Part shown: one piece after another, positions 11,001-21,590 of the stretch
Numbering within the stretch: the first letter of the stretch is position 1
Layout of the letters: each line of letters opens with the position of its first letter
Assembly: GCA_014904985.1 (NCBI GenBank)
Contig: MU128920.1
Span: 321,751-385,750, forward strand
DNA from: Hydnum rufescens UP504
Taxonomy: Eukaryota > Basidiomycota > Agaricomycetes > Cantharellales > Hydnaceae
Reading direction: 5' to 3'
Length of the DNA stretch: 64,000 nucleotides
Made by a program: the position numbers and the translations under genes
Notes under the pieces: model-generated
Database searches by the model: none
What the model saw: the letters and a program-made list of their open reading frames with translations, nothing else
What the model was told of the DNA's origin: nothing

Positions 11001-13384
11001 CTTGTTGAAGGATTGCAACTTCCCTACTGAGGACTTCACCGAGAATGTCATTAAATGCATTCCCCCGGTTCCGTGGACGTGAGCGAAATTGTTCTCTTCA
11101 ACCGATGGAGTTCCCACTGACATTTCGATTTGTGGGTAGGATCCCTGAGCGAGAGGTCGAATCCAGACGTGATTTCCGTCCAGAGCGAGTTTTCACCATC
11201 GACCCTGCTTCTGTTAAGGATCTGGACGACGCATTGTCTATCAAGGATAATGGTGACCGTACATTCGACGTGGGAGTGCACATCGCAGATGTATCTTTCT
11301 TCGTCAAGCCGAACACTCCTTTGGATCGTGATGCCCGCAAACGCGCTACGAGCGTGTATCTCGTCCAGCGTGTTGTTCCCATGTTACCTCCCACTCTGAG
11401 TGAGGAGTTGTGTAGTCTTGTTCCTGGTGAAGACAGGCTCACTTTCTCCGTTGTCTTCACCATGACGGAGGATGCGCGAGTTATCAAGAAATGGTTTGGG
11501 CGTTCGATCATAAAGTATGTGAACTTTGTGGTGATTGGAGTTGACGCTTGGTCCCAACGTTGCCATTTTAACCGTAGATCTGCTGCCAAATTGAGCTACG
11601 GTGATGCTCAAAATGTGATTGACGGAAAGCCGATCGGCGACATTCACATTTTAGAAGGACAGGAGATCGCATCTATCGAGAGTGATATTCGAACCCTCCA
11701 TGTGAGCGAATTTATTCAAGTCTGTCTTTAGCCATCTAATTCTTGAGGTGCATAGACTCTTGCCAAGCAAATGACGGCTCGTCGCCTTGAGAGCGGTTCG
11801 CTCCAAGTGCACAGCTATCGCCTTACCTTTGATCTCGACGAGAATGGTTCCCCAGTTGATTGTTCGGCTCACAATCGCACGGATGCCAATACCCTGATCG
11901 AAGAGGTGACCTGATTCCCGCTACTTTCGTATCTTGTCGCTGAATGAATGCTCCCTGTTAGTTTATGCTATTGGCCAATACTGCTGTGGCACAGCAGATT
12001 GCGGTCCATCTCCCTGAGCAAGCTCTTCTTCGGAGACACGAAGACCCCATTGAAAGGCGTCTAGTGAGTCCCCCACGAAATATCCGCTTCCCAGATGTAG
12101 AACACTCAATGTGATCATTTGAAGACTGCTTTTGCCCAACGAGCCGAGCGCATGGGCATTAAGATTGACGTCAGCTCCGCTGGTACACTTCAGAAGGGTA
12201 TCCGGGCAATTGAAGATCCCAACGCACAGCGTCTTTTGGGAATCCTATCCACCAAAGCGATGCATCGGGCTAAGTACTTCTGTGCAGGCATGCTTGATAT
12301 TGCAAAGTACGGCCATTATGCGCTCAACACTCCACTTTATGGCCACTTCACATCTCCCATCCGACGTTATGCGGATGTCATCGTGCATCGCCAGCTGGAG
12401 TCGGTGCTCTCTTCGGGTAAGTTGCATGGCGTGCTTGGATTCTTCAGGCGAGGTCCCATTGACTCCAATTTGCTAGGCTCGGAGCCCAAGTTCGCCATGG
12501 ATCGCGATTCAGTGGCTAAAGTTGCCCAACAATGCAATGTGTATGTGGAGCTGTGCTCTGGGATATTTACAAGAACTTAATAAGTGGCGTGCTTGTAGCA
12601 AAAGGGACTCTGCGAAACTGGCCCAAGAGCAATCTGCTCATTTATTCCTGTGCTTACTGATTGCGGATCTCACCCAACGGTATGGGCCAGTCGTTCGTCA
12701 GGCTCAGGTTGTTGGTGTTCTCGATGCGGCCTTTGACGTGCTCGTTCCTGAATTTGGTATCGAAAAACGTGTCCATGTGGATCAGATGCCCATCGAGGTA
12801 CGTTTCCCTCATTAGATTTGGTTTCGAGGTCACGCTGATCTTCTTTATGTCGTAGAATCACGTGTATGATGAGCATTCGCATGTTCTACAGATTTACTGG
12901 TCCGAACGAGACGTGATTACATGGCTTGCGGAGAACAGCGATGACGAGCATCTCAAGAAGGTTAAACAGACTGCGGAGCAACATGCGGTCAAGATGGAGG
13001 TCGCCTCGCGCTCAGTAAACGACGAAAGTGCCCTGTTTGATGAGGATGAGGAGACAGAAGAGGACGAGGTAGTTCTCGGGAGGGCAGAAGGACCAACTAC
13101 CGCAGGAGATGTGCAGCATGGCAAGCCTGAGACTTCTAAACAGCGTCTCCTCTCTGCTGCAAAAGCGGCGCCTAAATTCGAAGGACTTCGGACTCTCCCT
13201 GCTGGTCATCAAGTTCAGGATATCAAAGAGCTCATGACGGTCCCGGTATGTTTTTAGTCTGGGATGATTTGTGCCCAGTGTTATCTGACGTGTCTTTTAG
13301 GTCATTGTGACTGCGGACCTGACGAAGAGCCCACCTGTGATCAAGGTCTACAGCGTCAACCCTTACGCGATCGACAAGAAGTAA
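8019..13384 (+). CDS. SSD1: SSD1/DIS3L2-type RNase II family RNA-binding protein
   Basis: RNA-binding protein of the fungal Ssd1/Dis3L2 branch (cell-wall mRNA control in yeast). Seventeen exons: 8019-8100, 8157-8860, 8929-9204, 9259-9730, 9789-9996, 10053-10465, 10518-10851, 10921-11078, 11140-11514, 11578-11701, 11756-11905, 11962-12063, 12125-12416, 12477-12540, 12599-12797, 12856-13245, 13301-13384 (about 1,475 aa). Residues ~1-600 are low-complexity Ser/Pro/Gln/Gly. Next is a cold-shock region (KLVVGILRVNKRNRSDAYIS, then YICGSKDRNRALEGDIVAVELLDVDDVW) with a Lys/Glu-rich insert, then the RNB domain. The four RNase II Asp positions in IDPASVKDLDDA are all present, followed by GVHIADVSFFV and HFTSPIRRYADVIVHR. 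Introns 8101-8156 and 8861-8928 were chosen to keep frame across repeats and are the weakest. Exon 5 needs one extra base at the G4 run 9875-9878. The tail ends YSVNPYAIDKK. Confidence 0.93.
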
Positions 13385-13711
13385 ACCCGAGGTCTTCAAT
13401 TTGCCAAACTCAACAGTTTCTTGTAATTCAACATGGCGTGTCCTCGTCTCAATCTGACTTTTCCTTCGCGTTTGTGCTTCTTTTTCTTCGCCGTTTTCTC
13501 ATTCACTCTTTTCTTCGTTTCCCCTCCCCGAAATCGCCATTGTGCTCGCCTCCACCGCATGACTCGTTCATTTTTGACGTTTCTGGCCAAAGAGAGAATG
13601 CGCGTGAAGCGTGCTTTTCTTAATTGATAACCTAAAACGAATATCTCTAGGGCCCTTCATGTCTGATATGCCCCCTCTACTTCTGTTCAACTACTACCCC
13701 TCACGCCTGTC
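13385..13711. other. 3' region between convergent genes
   Basis: 327 bp after the SSD1-like stop, T-rich around 13480-13530. It holds the 3' untranslated region. An open plus frame at 13433-13627 has the composition of untranslated DNA and is not called. Confidence 0.4.
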
Positions 13712-14051
13712 CTACTTACCTACTACCAAATTTTTGTAACTCGCAATGATTACGTACCGATGCGAATCTACGATCTTTCTCATCACTGTAGCAAGGTCAG
13801 AAATGGAGAATGTACGCTGGGGCGCGTACTTGGCAGCGATTGACGTTGTCGCTGTCGAAGGCATCAGGTCGACATTGAGTGGGTCCACTTGCTTGCGGGG
13901 CGCGGCCGTCCGGGGCTTGAATTGGACCATGTCCGGGCTCGAATCGCCTTGGCCCGCATAGGCATAGGGTGGATTCTTAGGTGGGAATAAGCAGGCCGTG
14001 GCGATAAGTAGGGCGGAAGCCTATGGCCTCCAGCTAGGCTCGAGATCGACA
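13712..14051 (-). CDS. Unrecognised protein, C-terminal exons
   Basis: Last exon 13975-13712 on the minus strand is open for 87 codons (NPPYAYAGQGDSSPDM, then RTAAPRKQVDPLNVDLM and FS.SDLATVMRKIVDSH, ending KNLVVGK). It is preceded by a CTAAG acceptor. An in-phase donor at 14050 would join it to a block ending DSQHILAKF across a 75-nt intron. Exons further upstream (14.05-14.25 kb) could not be resolved. No family was recognised. It is convergent with the SSD1-like gene. An alternative frame runs open from 14052 to 13864, so the splice choice is uncertain. Confidence 0.4.
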
Positions 14052-15209
14052 AATTTGGCGAGGATGTGCTGCGAATCCTGCGAACCTGAATTCAGCTCTC
14101 AGCTACCGACAATCCCCGCACCCCGCGAAGCAAGTCTCGAGCCCAGAAAGGCGGTGTTCTGATTCTAGGTCTGAGACGATATTTGGGTGTGTTCCCCACC
14201 ACCCACCAGGTGGGCATTCTTCGATCCGGGCCCTTAAGTGCTCGGTGGAAAAAAAAAACTTAGCAACGGGAGGCGGGGAACAAAGCTTGAAAGCTTGTGA
14301 GACGTCGTTGCGTATGGCAACAGGAGGCCCGAAGGCAGACTGACTGTGTTTATAATCACTTGGGGCTCACAAAATTTCAATGTCACAACGGTGATCGTAT
14401 GACATACCGACAGCATGCTATGAATACATCGTACCGCCCCAGTATGCCACTGGAAGCCCAGGGCGATGATATAGCTAGTCATCGAGGTCCCACGCCACTG
14501 CTCGAGTGGCGTCCTAGGCCCAGGACAGTACATGCAAGGTGGCCTACGGTCCGTCAAGGCGTACAGGGGTCAACGGACACTTGTGACTAGGATACACACG
14601 TACATGGGTGGATTCCGTCGGCTCGTGAGGTCCCCCCCCCCCTTAACCCCACCCGACGGAGTCGGGCAATGCACATGCACGATATTGGCATGTTGGGTTA
14701 GGTAGAGGAGGCTAATCGTGGGTTCGGCATCTGGTCCTTGCCACGTTACCAGAGAGATCCACATGGACAGTGGGTTGCGAACTGGGGCGCGTGCACAGTT
14801 ACCTAGGATTCGTGTTTCGTCTGGAACTAGTACTTACAGGGTAAGTGCAATCATTTTACGCAAGCTGACTGTATGGGCTAGAATTGCGGTTTCAATGGGA
14901 GCACAGGTGCGGACATTAGGCGTCGATGGAGTCCCCCCGCTCTCTGGCGCCGTCTCACACGAGTCTCTGTCGAGGGTCCCGGCTGAAGAGAATGGTTTGG
15001 GAATGGTTTGGGGGATGTTCTCTAAATTCCCGGGCTGCCTTATTGTTGATCCCGAGGCGAGGAGAAGACAATGAGGAAGCCTTTGTGTCTGCACAGCCAC
15101 TGGGAAAAAATTAAGGCGGCTTTTGTCTGTTAGATGCCTTTCTGTTCTTTTGTCGCCCGAACAATTACAGGAGGAGTAGAAAAGGAGGGCACTTGCTCGT
15201 CCTTCTGCA
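14052..15209. other. Region without a supported gene
   Basis: About 1.16 kb with no convincing coding frame and no repeat shared with the rest of the window. It contains a C-run near 14631-14642. Its right end (15100-15209) must hold the promoter and leader of BTB-A. Upstream exons of the 13.7 kb minus-strand gene may occupy 14052-14300. Confidence 0.4.
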
Positions 15210-16784
15210 ATGGCCTCCTTCTCTCTTGACACTGAATTCGGCCACTCCTCCTTCTTCGACCACGAACTGCCGCGAAAGAAACCAACATTCCCCTTGATGT
15301 CAGGATGGCTGAGCCATCGCTCCAACTACTCGCAAAGCAGTCAGATTCGCATTTCAGAGCCCATCTCTAATCGACGCTTCAAAGCCGCTGTCACTCGCAC
15401 TCTTGGAATGGGTGCCCAGATTGTGCGTACCCCCACCGATGCAATGGTACCCACCAACTACGACCAAGAGGAAGAAGATGAGGACGTCTTCGACCTTGCT
15501 CCGCGTTTTTCTACCGACACGGGGCGCACGGAGTACTGCGCTGCTAGCCCTCCTCGTCCCCTTCCTCCAGTCGCAACCTCACGTCCTCTTCACCGACACA
15601 ACACACCACCAAAACCTAACCGCGAACCTCCACTTCCACCCACCCCAGAAACATCGCCGTTGCGACCTGCGTTGAAAGTTGCATTGCCTACAGCTCTAAG
15701 CCCTGTGGAGCTTCCACCCCTGCCTAACTTCAGACCTATCTCTGGCTTCACAGTCAACTCGATGCCATCAGGCGTCGCGACCGCGATCCTACAACCACCA
15801 CCGCCTTTCTCCCCAGTACTCGTAGCCCCGTGTTACACCCCCGACTTACCCCCCACTCAAATCCTCGTACAACTCGAGACTGCCTCTTCGTCCCTTTGCA
15901 CAACAATGCATACCCTCACTGCGATTTCTTCTCGTCTTTCCGAATACCTCTCAGCCCTCGTCCCTGCGGGTCCAAGTCCAAGTCCCCCTCCTTCCCCGAC
16001 GTCCCCATTCTCCTCCGCCTTCCAGGCCCACCAGGAGGCCATGGGTCTCCGAACCACCACTTCCGACCAAAAACCCCCAAGAATGCACATATTCCTCGAC
16101 AGACCTTCCACCCCCTACATTCACATTCTCGCCTTCCTCCGAAGTATAACAGCATCGTCACGTCCAACCCTCCCCCGCGGTTTGCTTCAAATGCCAGCTT
16201 CTTCCGCCGCTCGTATGGAGGCGCTCTTTGAACTCCGCGACGAAGCCCGCTATCTGGGAATGACCATACTCGAGAAACTATGCGAAGAGGAGATTTCAAG
16301 GAGACAGGCTGAACGCAGCGCTCGTCATGGACACGGCAGCGCTGCCAGTGAGGATGTTAATGTATCGTCCACAGAGGCGGAGCACTCGTCTAACGGTCCC
16401 GTCCCTGTGCCAAACGCTACGGAGCGTGTTCCTTCCTCCTCTTCTCGTACTTCGTCCGAGGTGGGAGCCGCTGGGGCGGCGGCGAAGCAGAGGAGGCTAT
16501 ACATACATGGGTCAAAGAGTGCGGAAGGTGTCTACACCGGCTCTCTTGGTTCCCGTGGTGGCCTGGGCAGTCGCTCTGTCGAATATATTCCTCGGAATGT
16601 CTTCACGCCCGAGCCAACAACACCTATGAGGAATATAGATCCCTCTATTCCGACGAGTGATATCAATGCTGTCGTTGGCATCGGCGGGGCCGTGCCAATA
16701 CGACCATTGGGACTAGCATCTCGTCGGAGGTCGTCTAGCGTTACGCGGCCTCTTCCCCCACTTTCGCCTGGAGGGCGGATATAG
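15210..16784 (+). CDS. Proline-rich BTB/POZ-like protein, intact (BTB-A, founder copy)
   Basis: Single-exon frame of 524 aa. Residues 1-100 include a short acidic stretch (EEEDEDVFDL), and ~110-215 are Pro/Ser-rich. A divergent BTB (T1-like) fold is suggested at ~218-365: ILVQLETASSSL, a 'TAISSRLSEYLSALV' helix, a low-complexity insert, RMHIFLDRPSTPYIHILAFLRS, then RMEALFELRDEARYLGMTILEKLCEEEI. That order is the usual beta strand, helix, 'HILAFLR' strand and 'EARYLG..L..LC' end seen in agaricomycete BTB proteins. Residues ~370-524 are low-complexity. BTB folds mediate dimerisation and often Cullin-3 or transcription-factor contacts; the role here is unknown. It is the only full-length copy in the window: all others lack codons 1-50. 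No intron is needed. Its own upstream DNA (before 15360) is not repeated elsewhere. Confidence 0.8.
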   Translation: MASFSLDTEFGHSSFFDHELPRKKPTFPLMSGWLSHRSNYSQSSQIRISEPISNRRFKAAVTRTLGMGAQIVRTPTDAMVPTNYDQEEEDEDVFDLAPRFSTDTGRTEYCAASPPRPLPPVATSRPLHRHNTPPKPNREPPLPPTPETSPLRPALKVALPTALSPVELPPLPNFRPISGFTVNSMPSGVATAILQPPPPFSPVLVAPCYTPDLPPTQILVQLETASSSLCTTMHTLTAISSRLSEYLSALVPAGPSPSPPPSPTSPFSSAFQAHQEAMGLRTTTSDQKPPRMHIFLDRPSTPYIHILAFLRSITASSRPTLPRGLLQMPASSAARMEALFELRDEARYLGMTILEKLCEEEISRRQAERSARHGHGSAASEDVNVSSTEAEHSSNGPVPVPNATERVPSSSSRTSSEVGAAGAAAKQRRLYIHGSKSAEGVYTGSLGSRGGLGSRSVEYIPRNVFTPEPTTPMRNIDPSIPTSDINAVVGIGGAVPIRPLGLASRRRSSSVTRPLPPLSPGGRI

Positions 16785-17314
16785 GTAGCATTCATGAACT
16801 CTTCTTCTCTTTCTTTTTCTCGTTGGTGACGATTGATGATGACCTTAACTTCATGTCTAATACCCTTTGTCCATTCCTCGTCCTCTGAATCCCATTCATT
16901 CGTCATTCATTCGTCGCATCACTCTCCAACCTCCATGATCTGCTTTGCCCGTTCTTTACATGGCCACTGTATCAATCACTCCCTCCCTCACTCCATACCA
17001 TCGATCGCGCGTCATACGACCACTCATTGACTCGGTCTTTCTCGTCTTTTTACTCGGACGTGTTGTTTTAATAGCTTTTTTGCCCGGCTTCCATCAGGCT
17101 TGCCTGTTGTTGCTTGTCCCATTCCTGTATCCGTACTGAGCACTGAAGATATCGATACATACCCTCATTCTCACGAGCATTGCCAGACCGCCCACGTCAG
17201 AGTATGGGTTAAATTCCTATTTGGGTATTTTTCGGCCCGGGGATGTAAAACTGAAAATTAATGATCTACAACTCAATGGCCATCATTATGCAGTTCGCAT
17301 GGCGCCAGTTTCAG
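16785..17314 (+). repeat. BTB 3' flank, conserved after every BTB copy
   Basis: The sequence after BTB-A, including the pyrimidine-rich stretch 16800-17140 and the motif CTGAGCACTGAAGATATCGA near 17138, recurs after BTB-B, C, D, E, F and G. It is therefore part of the amplified unit and probably the BTB 3' untranslated region. Small open frames here are repeats of one another and show no independent coding signal. Confidence 0.6.
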
Positions 17315-17878
17315 CCCTGCTAGTGCCCTCATATGATCATAATTCACATATTTCACACTTGAACCACTCAGCCGCTTCATTTTGCATTTTTCAGAAAAAC
17401 TACACTGAATCGAGCACCCAAAATATTATATTCTTGGAGTACCCATCAGTACCTAGCTATCTGCTCGAAAACAATAATTCAGAGCGAAATTCGAAGATTT
17501 GGGACTAGTAGTTCACTGTACTTGCCCACAGGGTCAGTGACTCAACTTTGAATCAAAACTTGTCGGAGCACTCTAGTTTTTTTTCAAGCAGGTAGAGATA
17601 AAGAAGGACTCCAATAATATATAAATTTTTATGCCATACTTTGTGGTGGTTCATCCACAAAATGAGAAATGCGGGGGGTGACACACTCAGCCCTCAAATC
17701 TTCGAATTTCGCTCCGATTTTTTTTCGAGCAGGTAGGTACTGTACTGATGAGTACTCCAAGAATGTAATATCTTGGGGGCTGTAGTTTTTCTGAAAATTG
17801 CAAATTGCAAAATAAAGCGGCTGAGTGGTTCAAGTGTGAGATCTACGAATTATGAGGGTCTGAGGGCACCGGCAGGTG
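17315..17878. mobile_element. Foldback (long inverted repeat) DNA element
   Basis: Left arm 17315-17502 and right arm 17690-17878 are imperfect inverted repeats of ~188 bp around a ~187-bp loop. The outer ends share CCTGCYRGTGCCCTCA in inverted form. Inner blocks (CACTTGAACCACTCAGCCGC on the left) recur inverted on the right. No coding sequence. Most like a MITE or foldback element; no clear target duplication could be fixed. Confidence 0.65.
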
Positions 17879-18483
17879 CGGACAATCAAGCTGAGATAGT
17901 TTCTATGTTGCGCCAAGATGAAATATCCGATATTGGATGAGGTATCCTCAAAATACTGTTTGTATGAAAGTTCCCGGCGTCATCCGAACTGAAATAGCAA
18001 TAAGGGCGCACACTGAGGTTACGGCAACTTGTCCAACTTTAGGCATTTGTAATCGATCCATTTGGGTTAGGAAGAACCTGGGAAATACACGAGAAAAAAA
18101 CTTCTAAAACCTCTACCGCTGGTTTCATAGAAGTACGGACAGGACCAAAAAAAACAGTACTACCAAAAATCCATATGATATATTGGGAGCACCCATTTGG
18201 ATGCTGGAGTGCGGTATTGGATTCGGGGATTCGGGTGACCAATCCACTGAATTCGTTCAGGGGCCGCCTGGTGGCAGCATGAAAAGCGCCTATCTGTAAT
18301 CTATCAGCGGTAAAGCAAATGGAATTGAATAATCCGTCGCCTCCTGCCCCTCATTAATCACCTAACATATAGATCAGGATCTTATATGCATAGGCATACC
18401 ACTTGTAGCTGGATAATGCCCCTCAATTCGTGCATAAAACGCAACCCTTTGCAAGACTCTACCCCCGTCTCATCATTCTTACC
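17879..18483. other. Upstream flank of the first NCKWF gene
   Basis: No gene. The right part (about 18230-18480) resembles the flanks upstream of the NCKWF copies at 32.2 and 63.8 kb (GCAAATGGAATTG motif, then CAACCCTTTG before the start), so it should hold the promoter of that family. Confidence 0.45.
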
Positions 18484-19251
18484 ATGCCCGCCACGGGTGC
18501 GATTCTGGTGACCGACTTGTTGACCTCTGATCCTCACTTCATGTGTACAATCTCCATCAAACAACTCTGCACCTCTATCCAGAATTCTCGCCTCGAACGA
18601 TCCGCTCGTATCATATCGTTGATGCGGTTCGAGCAACTGACGGGATTCCGACACCAATTCCTTCTGCTGAAGATTGCTATGATGCCGGATGGTGAGGAGG
18701 CTATATGGTTGCGCTTGGACCGAGGGCCCAAACTGGAAGACTCAACGCCAAGGAGTTCAGTATCGCGATTCACTCCGTGTGATTCTGTAAGTGATGTTGT
18801 CCTGCTTGTCCGGGACGCGAATGCTAGCACTGCCGAGGTCGACTGAACATACCCTGGTTTATTTCAGGCGACGATCTCGTCAACCGAAGCACAACTACTA
18901 CACGGGCTTCATTTGGAAATGAAGGCCGAGGTCGTCTTTCCTGTCGATGGACCTACAGCAGGAGATCTCCGCGAACTGCTCAACATCTTATCCCAAGAAT
19001 CCCCCGAATATCGTCTGTGGGGAGTGAGTGATTCCAATGCATTCTTCTACACGTATTCTCATAACGAATACCTACCCCCTTTGCATGGCTAGGAGAATTG
19101 CAAGTGGTTCTGCTCAGTCGTGCAAGAATCCTTGACCCATTTCTACTCTGGAGAGCTGAGGTCCGGAACGCTGTCACATAGGGATCTTGGGAAGAAGTCC
19201 CGCAGGCGTATTGCCGCTCGTTTTCTGAGCGTGATAGCTCCGGGCCATTGA
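18484..19251 (+). CDS. NCKWF-family protein, intact (copy 1)
   Basis: Unrecognised lineage-specific protein of 205 aa from exons 18484-18786, 18868-19023 and 19093-19251. All junctions are phase 0 and GT-AG. Notable parts: DPHFMCTISIKQLCTSI near the N-terminus; a strand-like block with His57 (GFRHQFLLLKI) and WLRLDRGPK; an acidic region (VVFPVDGPTAGDLRELLNIL); then PEYRLWGENCKWFCSVV with Cys156, and a basic tail (DLGKKSRRRIAARF). No signal peptide or membrane segment. The His-before-strand and later Asn-Cys-x-Trp-Phe order resembles LRAT/NlpC-P60 papain-like folds (NCEHF in that family); this is inference. The third acidic or polar catalytic residue was not identified. Faces an inverted copy downstream. 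Confidence 0.75.
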
Positions 19252-20225
19252 CCGCGCATTTCTGCCTCTTGTTCGATATACCACATAATTCCCTTCGCAC
19301 AACGCATAACACCGTATTTTTCGATTCTGAACGCGACAACCATCGTAATATTCAAGTAGTGATTCTTTTAAATTAGCTAAAGTCCCTGCGCTTCTCGTTA
19401 TCGGCTTTTCTCTTGTTCACTCCCCCTTCATCTGGAATTTCGTTGTGCTTGGTGTTTATGTCTTTGTAGCTGTATTTCCTTCCGCAATCTGGTCTATTGG
19501 TTTCGTGATATATTAGATTCCGTTTCCCTCTTTAAGTAGTGTGGAGTTCGAAGGTTAAAAACAGAGCACAGTTGTGAATAGCCCCTGTTGGTCCGGCATT
19601 TGCCGGTGACATTCGACAGCTGTGCTACTTCTGGCCGACACATGGGACGGGTGTTGAGCGTGTACACTGTCCGCCAATGCTAAAGATTAGTTAGGGCATT
19701 TAGATATTCCCAATGACCCTCTAAAATGATCCTCAGATCGGTCTTCCAGGATTTGATCACGTGCTCATCCCCAGAAAAGGGTCAAACATGACATTTAGCA
19801 TTCAGCACGTGAACGCACACCAAGCCCCCATGTGTGGGCTCAGATGCAGTGCACACTGACTCACTGAGCATCAGGTCAAAAATCACTGGCAAATGCCGGC
19901 TGAACAGGGCCTGTTCAAAACTGCAAAGCCTGTCAATGCTCTTTTTTAACCCTCGGACCAGCCTACATAAAGTGAACTATTGCACAAAAACAAAAGATCA
20001 GAGTGCAGAAAGGAGAACTAGAACATGAACACCAAGCACAACCAAATTGTACGCAGGGAGGGAGTGAACAGGAGGAAAGCGGATAACGAGAGACGCCAGG
20101 GCCTTAGCTAATTTAATAGAGGAGAGCATTACGATGGTCGTCGTGTTCAAAATAAAAAAAAACGGTGTTATACGCTGTACGAAGGGAATTATGTGGTATA
20201 TTGTACAAGAGGCAGAAATGCGCGG
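19252..20225. repeat. Centre of the first NCKWF palindrome
   Basis: The 3' flank of copy 1 (to ~19540) reappears inverted at ~20030-20225, and inner blocks around GGCATTTGCC (19598 and the inverse near 19890) also mirror each other. Together with the two gene copies they form a ~2.5 kb inverted repeat centred near 19740. No separate gene. Confidence 0.6.
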
Positions 20226-20996
20226 TCAATGGCCCCGAGCTATCACACTCAAACGATCCAAAATATGCTTACGCGACCTCTTCCCAAGATCTCTATGTGA
20301 TAGCGTTCCAGACCTCAGCTCTCCGGAGTAGAAATGGGTCAGGGATTCTTGCACGATTGAGCAAAACCACTTGCAATTCTCCTAGCAACGCAAAGCAGTT
20401 GTCCGTTAGAAAATTATGAGAATATGCTTAGACGAATGCGTTATAATCACTCACACCCCACAAGCGATATTCGGGGGATTCTTGGGATAAGATGTTGAGC
20501 AGTTCGCGGAGATCTCCTGCTGTAGGTCCATCGACAGGAAAGACGACCTCGGCTTTCATTTCCAAACGAAGTCCGCATAATAGTTGTGCTTCAGTTGACG
20601 AGATCGTCGCCTGAAATAAACGCAGGCATGTTCAGTCCACCTTGGAAGTGCTACCGTTGGCATCCTGGAAAAGCGCGACAAAATCACTTACAGAGTCACA
20701 AGGAGTGAATCGCGATACCGAACTCCTTGGCGTTGAGGTTTCCGGTTTGGCCCTCAGTCCAAGCACAACCATAAAGCTTCCCCGTCGTCTGGCATCATAA
20801 CGATTTTCAGCATGAGGAACTGGTGTCCAAATCCCGTCAGTTGCTGAAAGCAGATCAATGAGGTAACACGACCGGATCGCTCGAAGGGAGAGTTTTCGAT
20901 AGAGGTGCAGAGTTGTCTGATGGAGATCGTGCACGTGAAGTGAGGATCGGAGGCCAACAAGTTGGTCGCCAGGGTCACTCTCATGGCAGGGGACAT
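20226..20996 (-). pseudogene. NCKWF family, inverted copy 1r, broken
   Basis: Inverted relative of the 18.5 kb gene with the same three-exon plan. The Arg codon in the LRLDRGPK block is now TGA (about codon 86), and one base is missing just after it (GGGCCAAA instead of GGGCCCAAA). The NCKWF exon is still recognisable. Divergent from the following BTB copy. Confidence 0.75.
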
Positions 20997-21590
20997 GGTC
21001 AAAATGAGGCGAGGGGTTGAGCCTCGCATTGGGTGACATTTTAAGTGCGACGTTGGCTAATGTCCCCCCCCGAAGGCTGTTCGAAATTTGTCAATTCAGC
21101 AATCGCAAGATTTTTATCTGCGCAAAGCAGTCACGTCCAGTGTTGTTATAGACCTCGGTCAATTCCGGGTCAAATCAAAATGGTCCAAAGTCGAATCCAA
21201 TGTCAAAAAGGTCAAGTCAGAAAGGTCCATACAGGTCAAAATAGATTGTGCCCAGATAAAGGACCCTAGATACATCTGAGGTATTTCTAGGTCATGTATA
21301 TACCCAAATCTGCTTGGCCAAGGGCAAATGCAAGTGTTCCCTTTACTTTGTGTTTGTTTTGAACAAAAAGTCTACCACTCAAGATGCGCCTGCCTCTTAT
21401 AGCTACAACAGATGGATACCAGACAAAGGTCTCTAGTAGATCTGAGGTATTTCTGGGTCATGAATATACCAGAAGCTACTTGGGCGGCGGCGAACGCAAG
21501 TGTCACATGACCTCCTTTTTGTATCATTTGCAAATACTTAATTATAGTATTGGCTAATGCCGCCGCAATGTGATTGGTGCCCAGCATAGA
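20997..21590. other. Cassette junction and insertion debris
   Basis: 20997-21141 is the 5' flank of the inverted NCKWF copy, also seen upstream of the other BTB copies. A block beginning CAGTGTTGTTAT at 21142 recurs in the same orientation at 21952; both are followed by GATC/GGTC-rich sequence ending AAATCAAAA, suggesting ends of one or more DNA elements. No gene. Confidence 0.45.

Noticed and set aside
13433..13627. Hydrophobic 64-aa frame (FFFFAVFSFTLFFVS) that could be a membrane peptide
   Set aside because: It sits in the T-rich 3' region of the SSD1-like gene with no splice or start context; composition explains it.
15916..16299. Long minus frames opposite BTB-A and the same in other BTB copies
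   Set aside because: They mirror the Pro/Ser codons of the plus frame and recur only because the gene is repeated.
18980..19355. Minus frames over NCKWF exon 3, recurring in every copy
   Set aside because: The plus frame is spliced, conserved and stop-free in the intact copies; the minus frames vary in length and have no shared start.
20700..20770. Repeat-induced point mutation as the cause of stops in copies
   Set aside because: The CGA to TGA change in copy 1r fits, but most lesions in the array are indels and no strand-wide C-to-T excess is obvious by eye.
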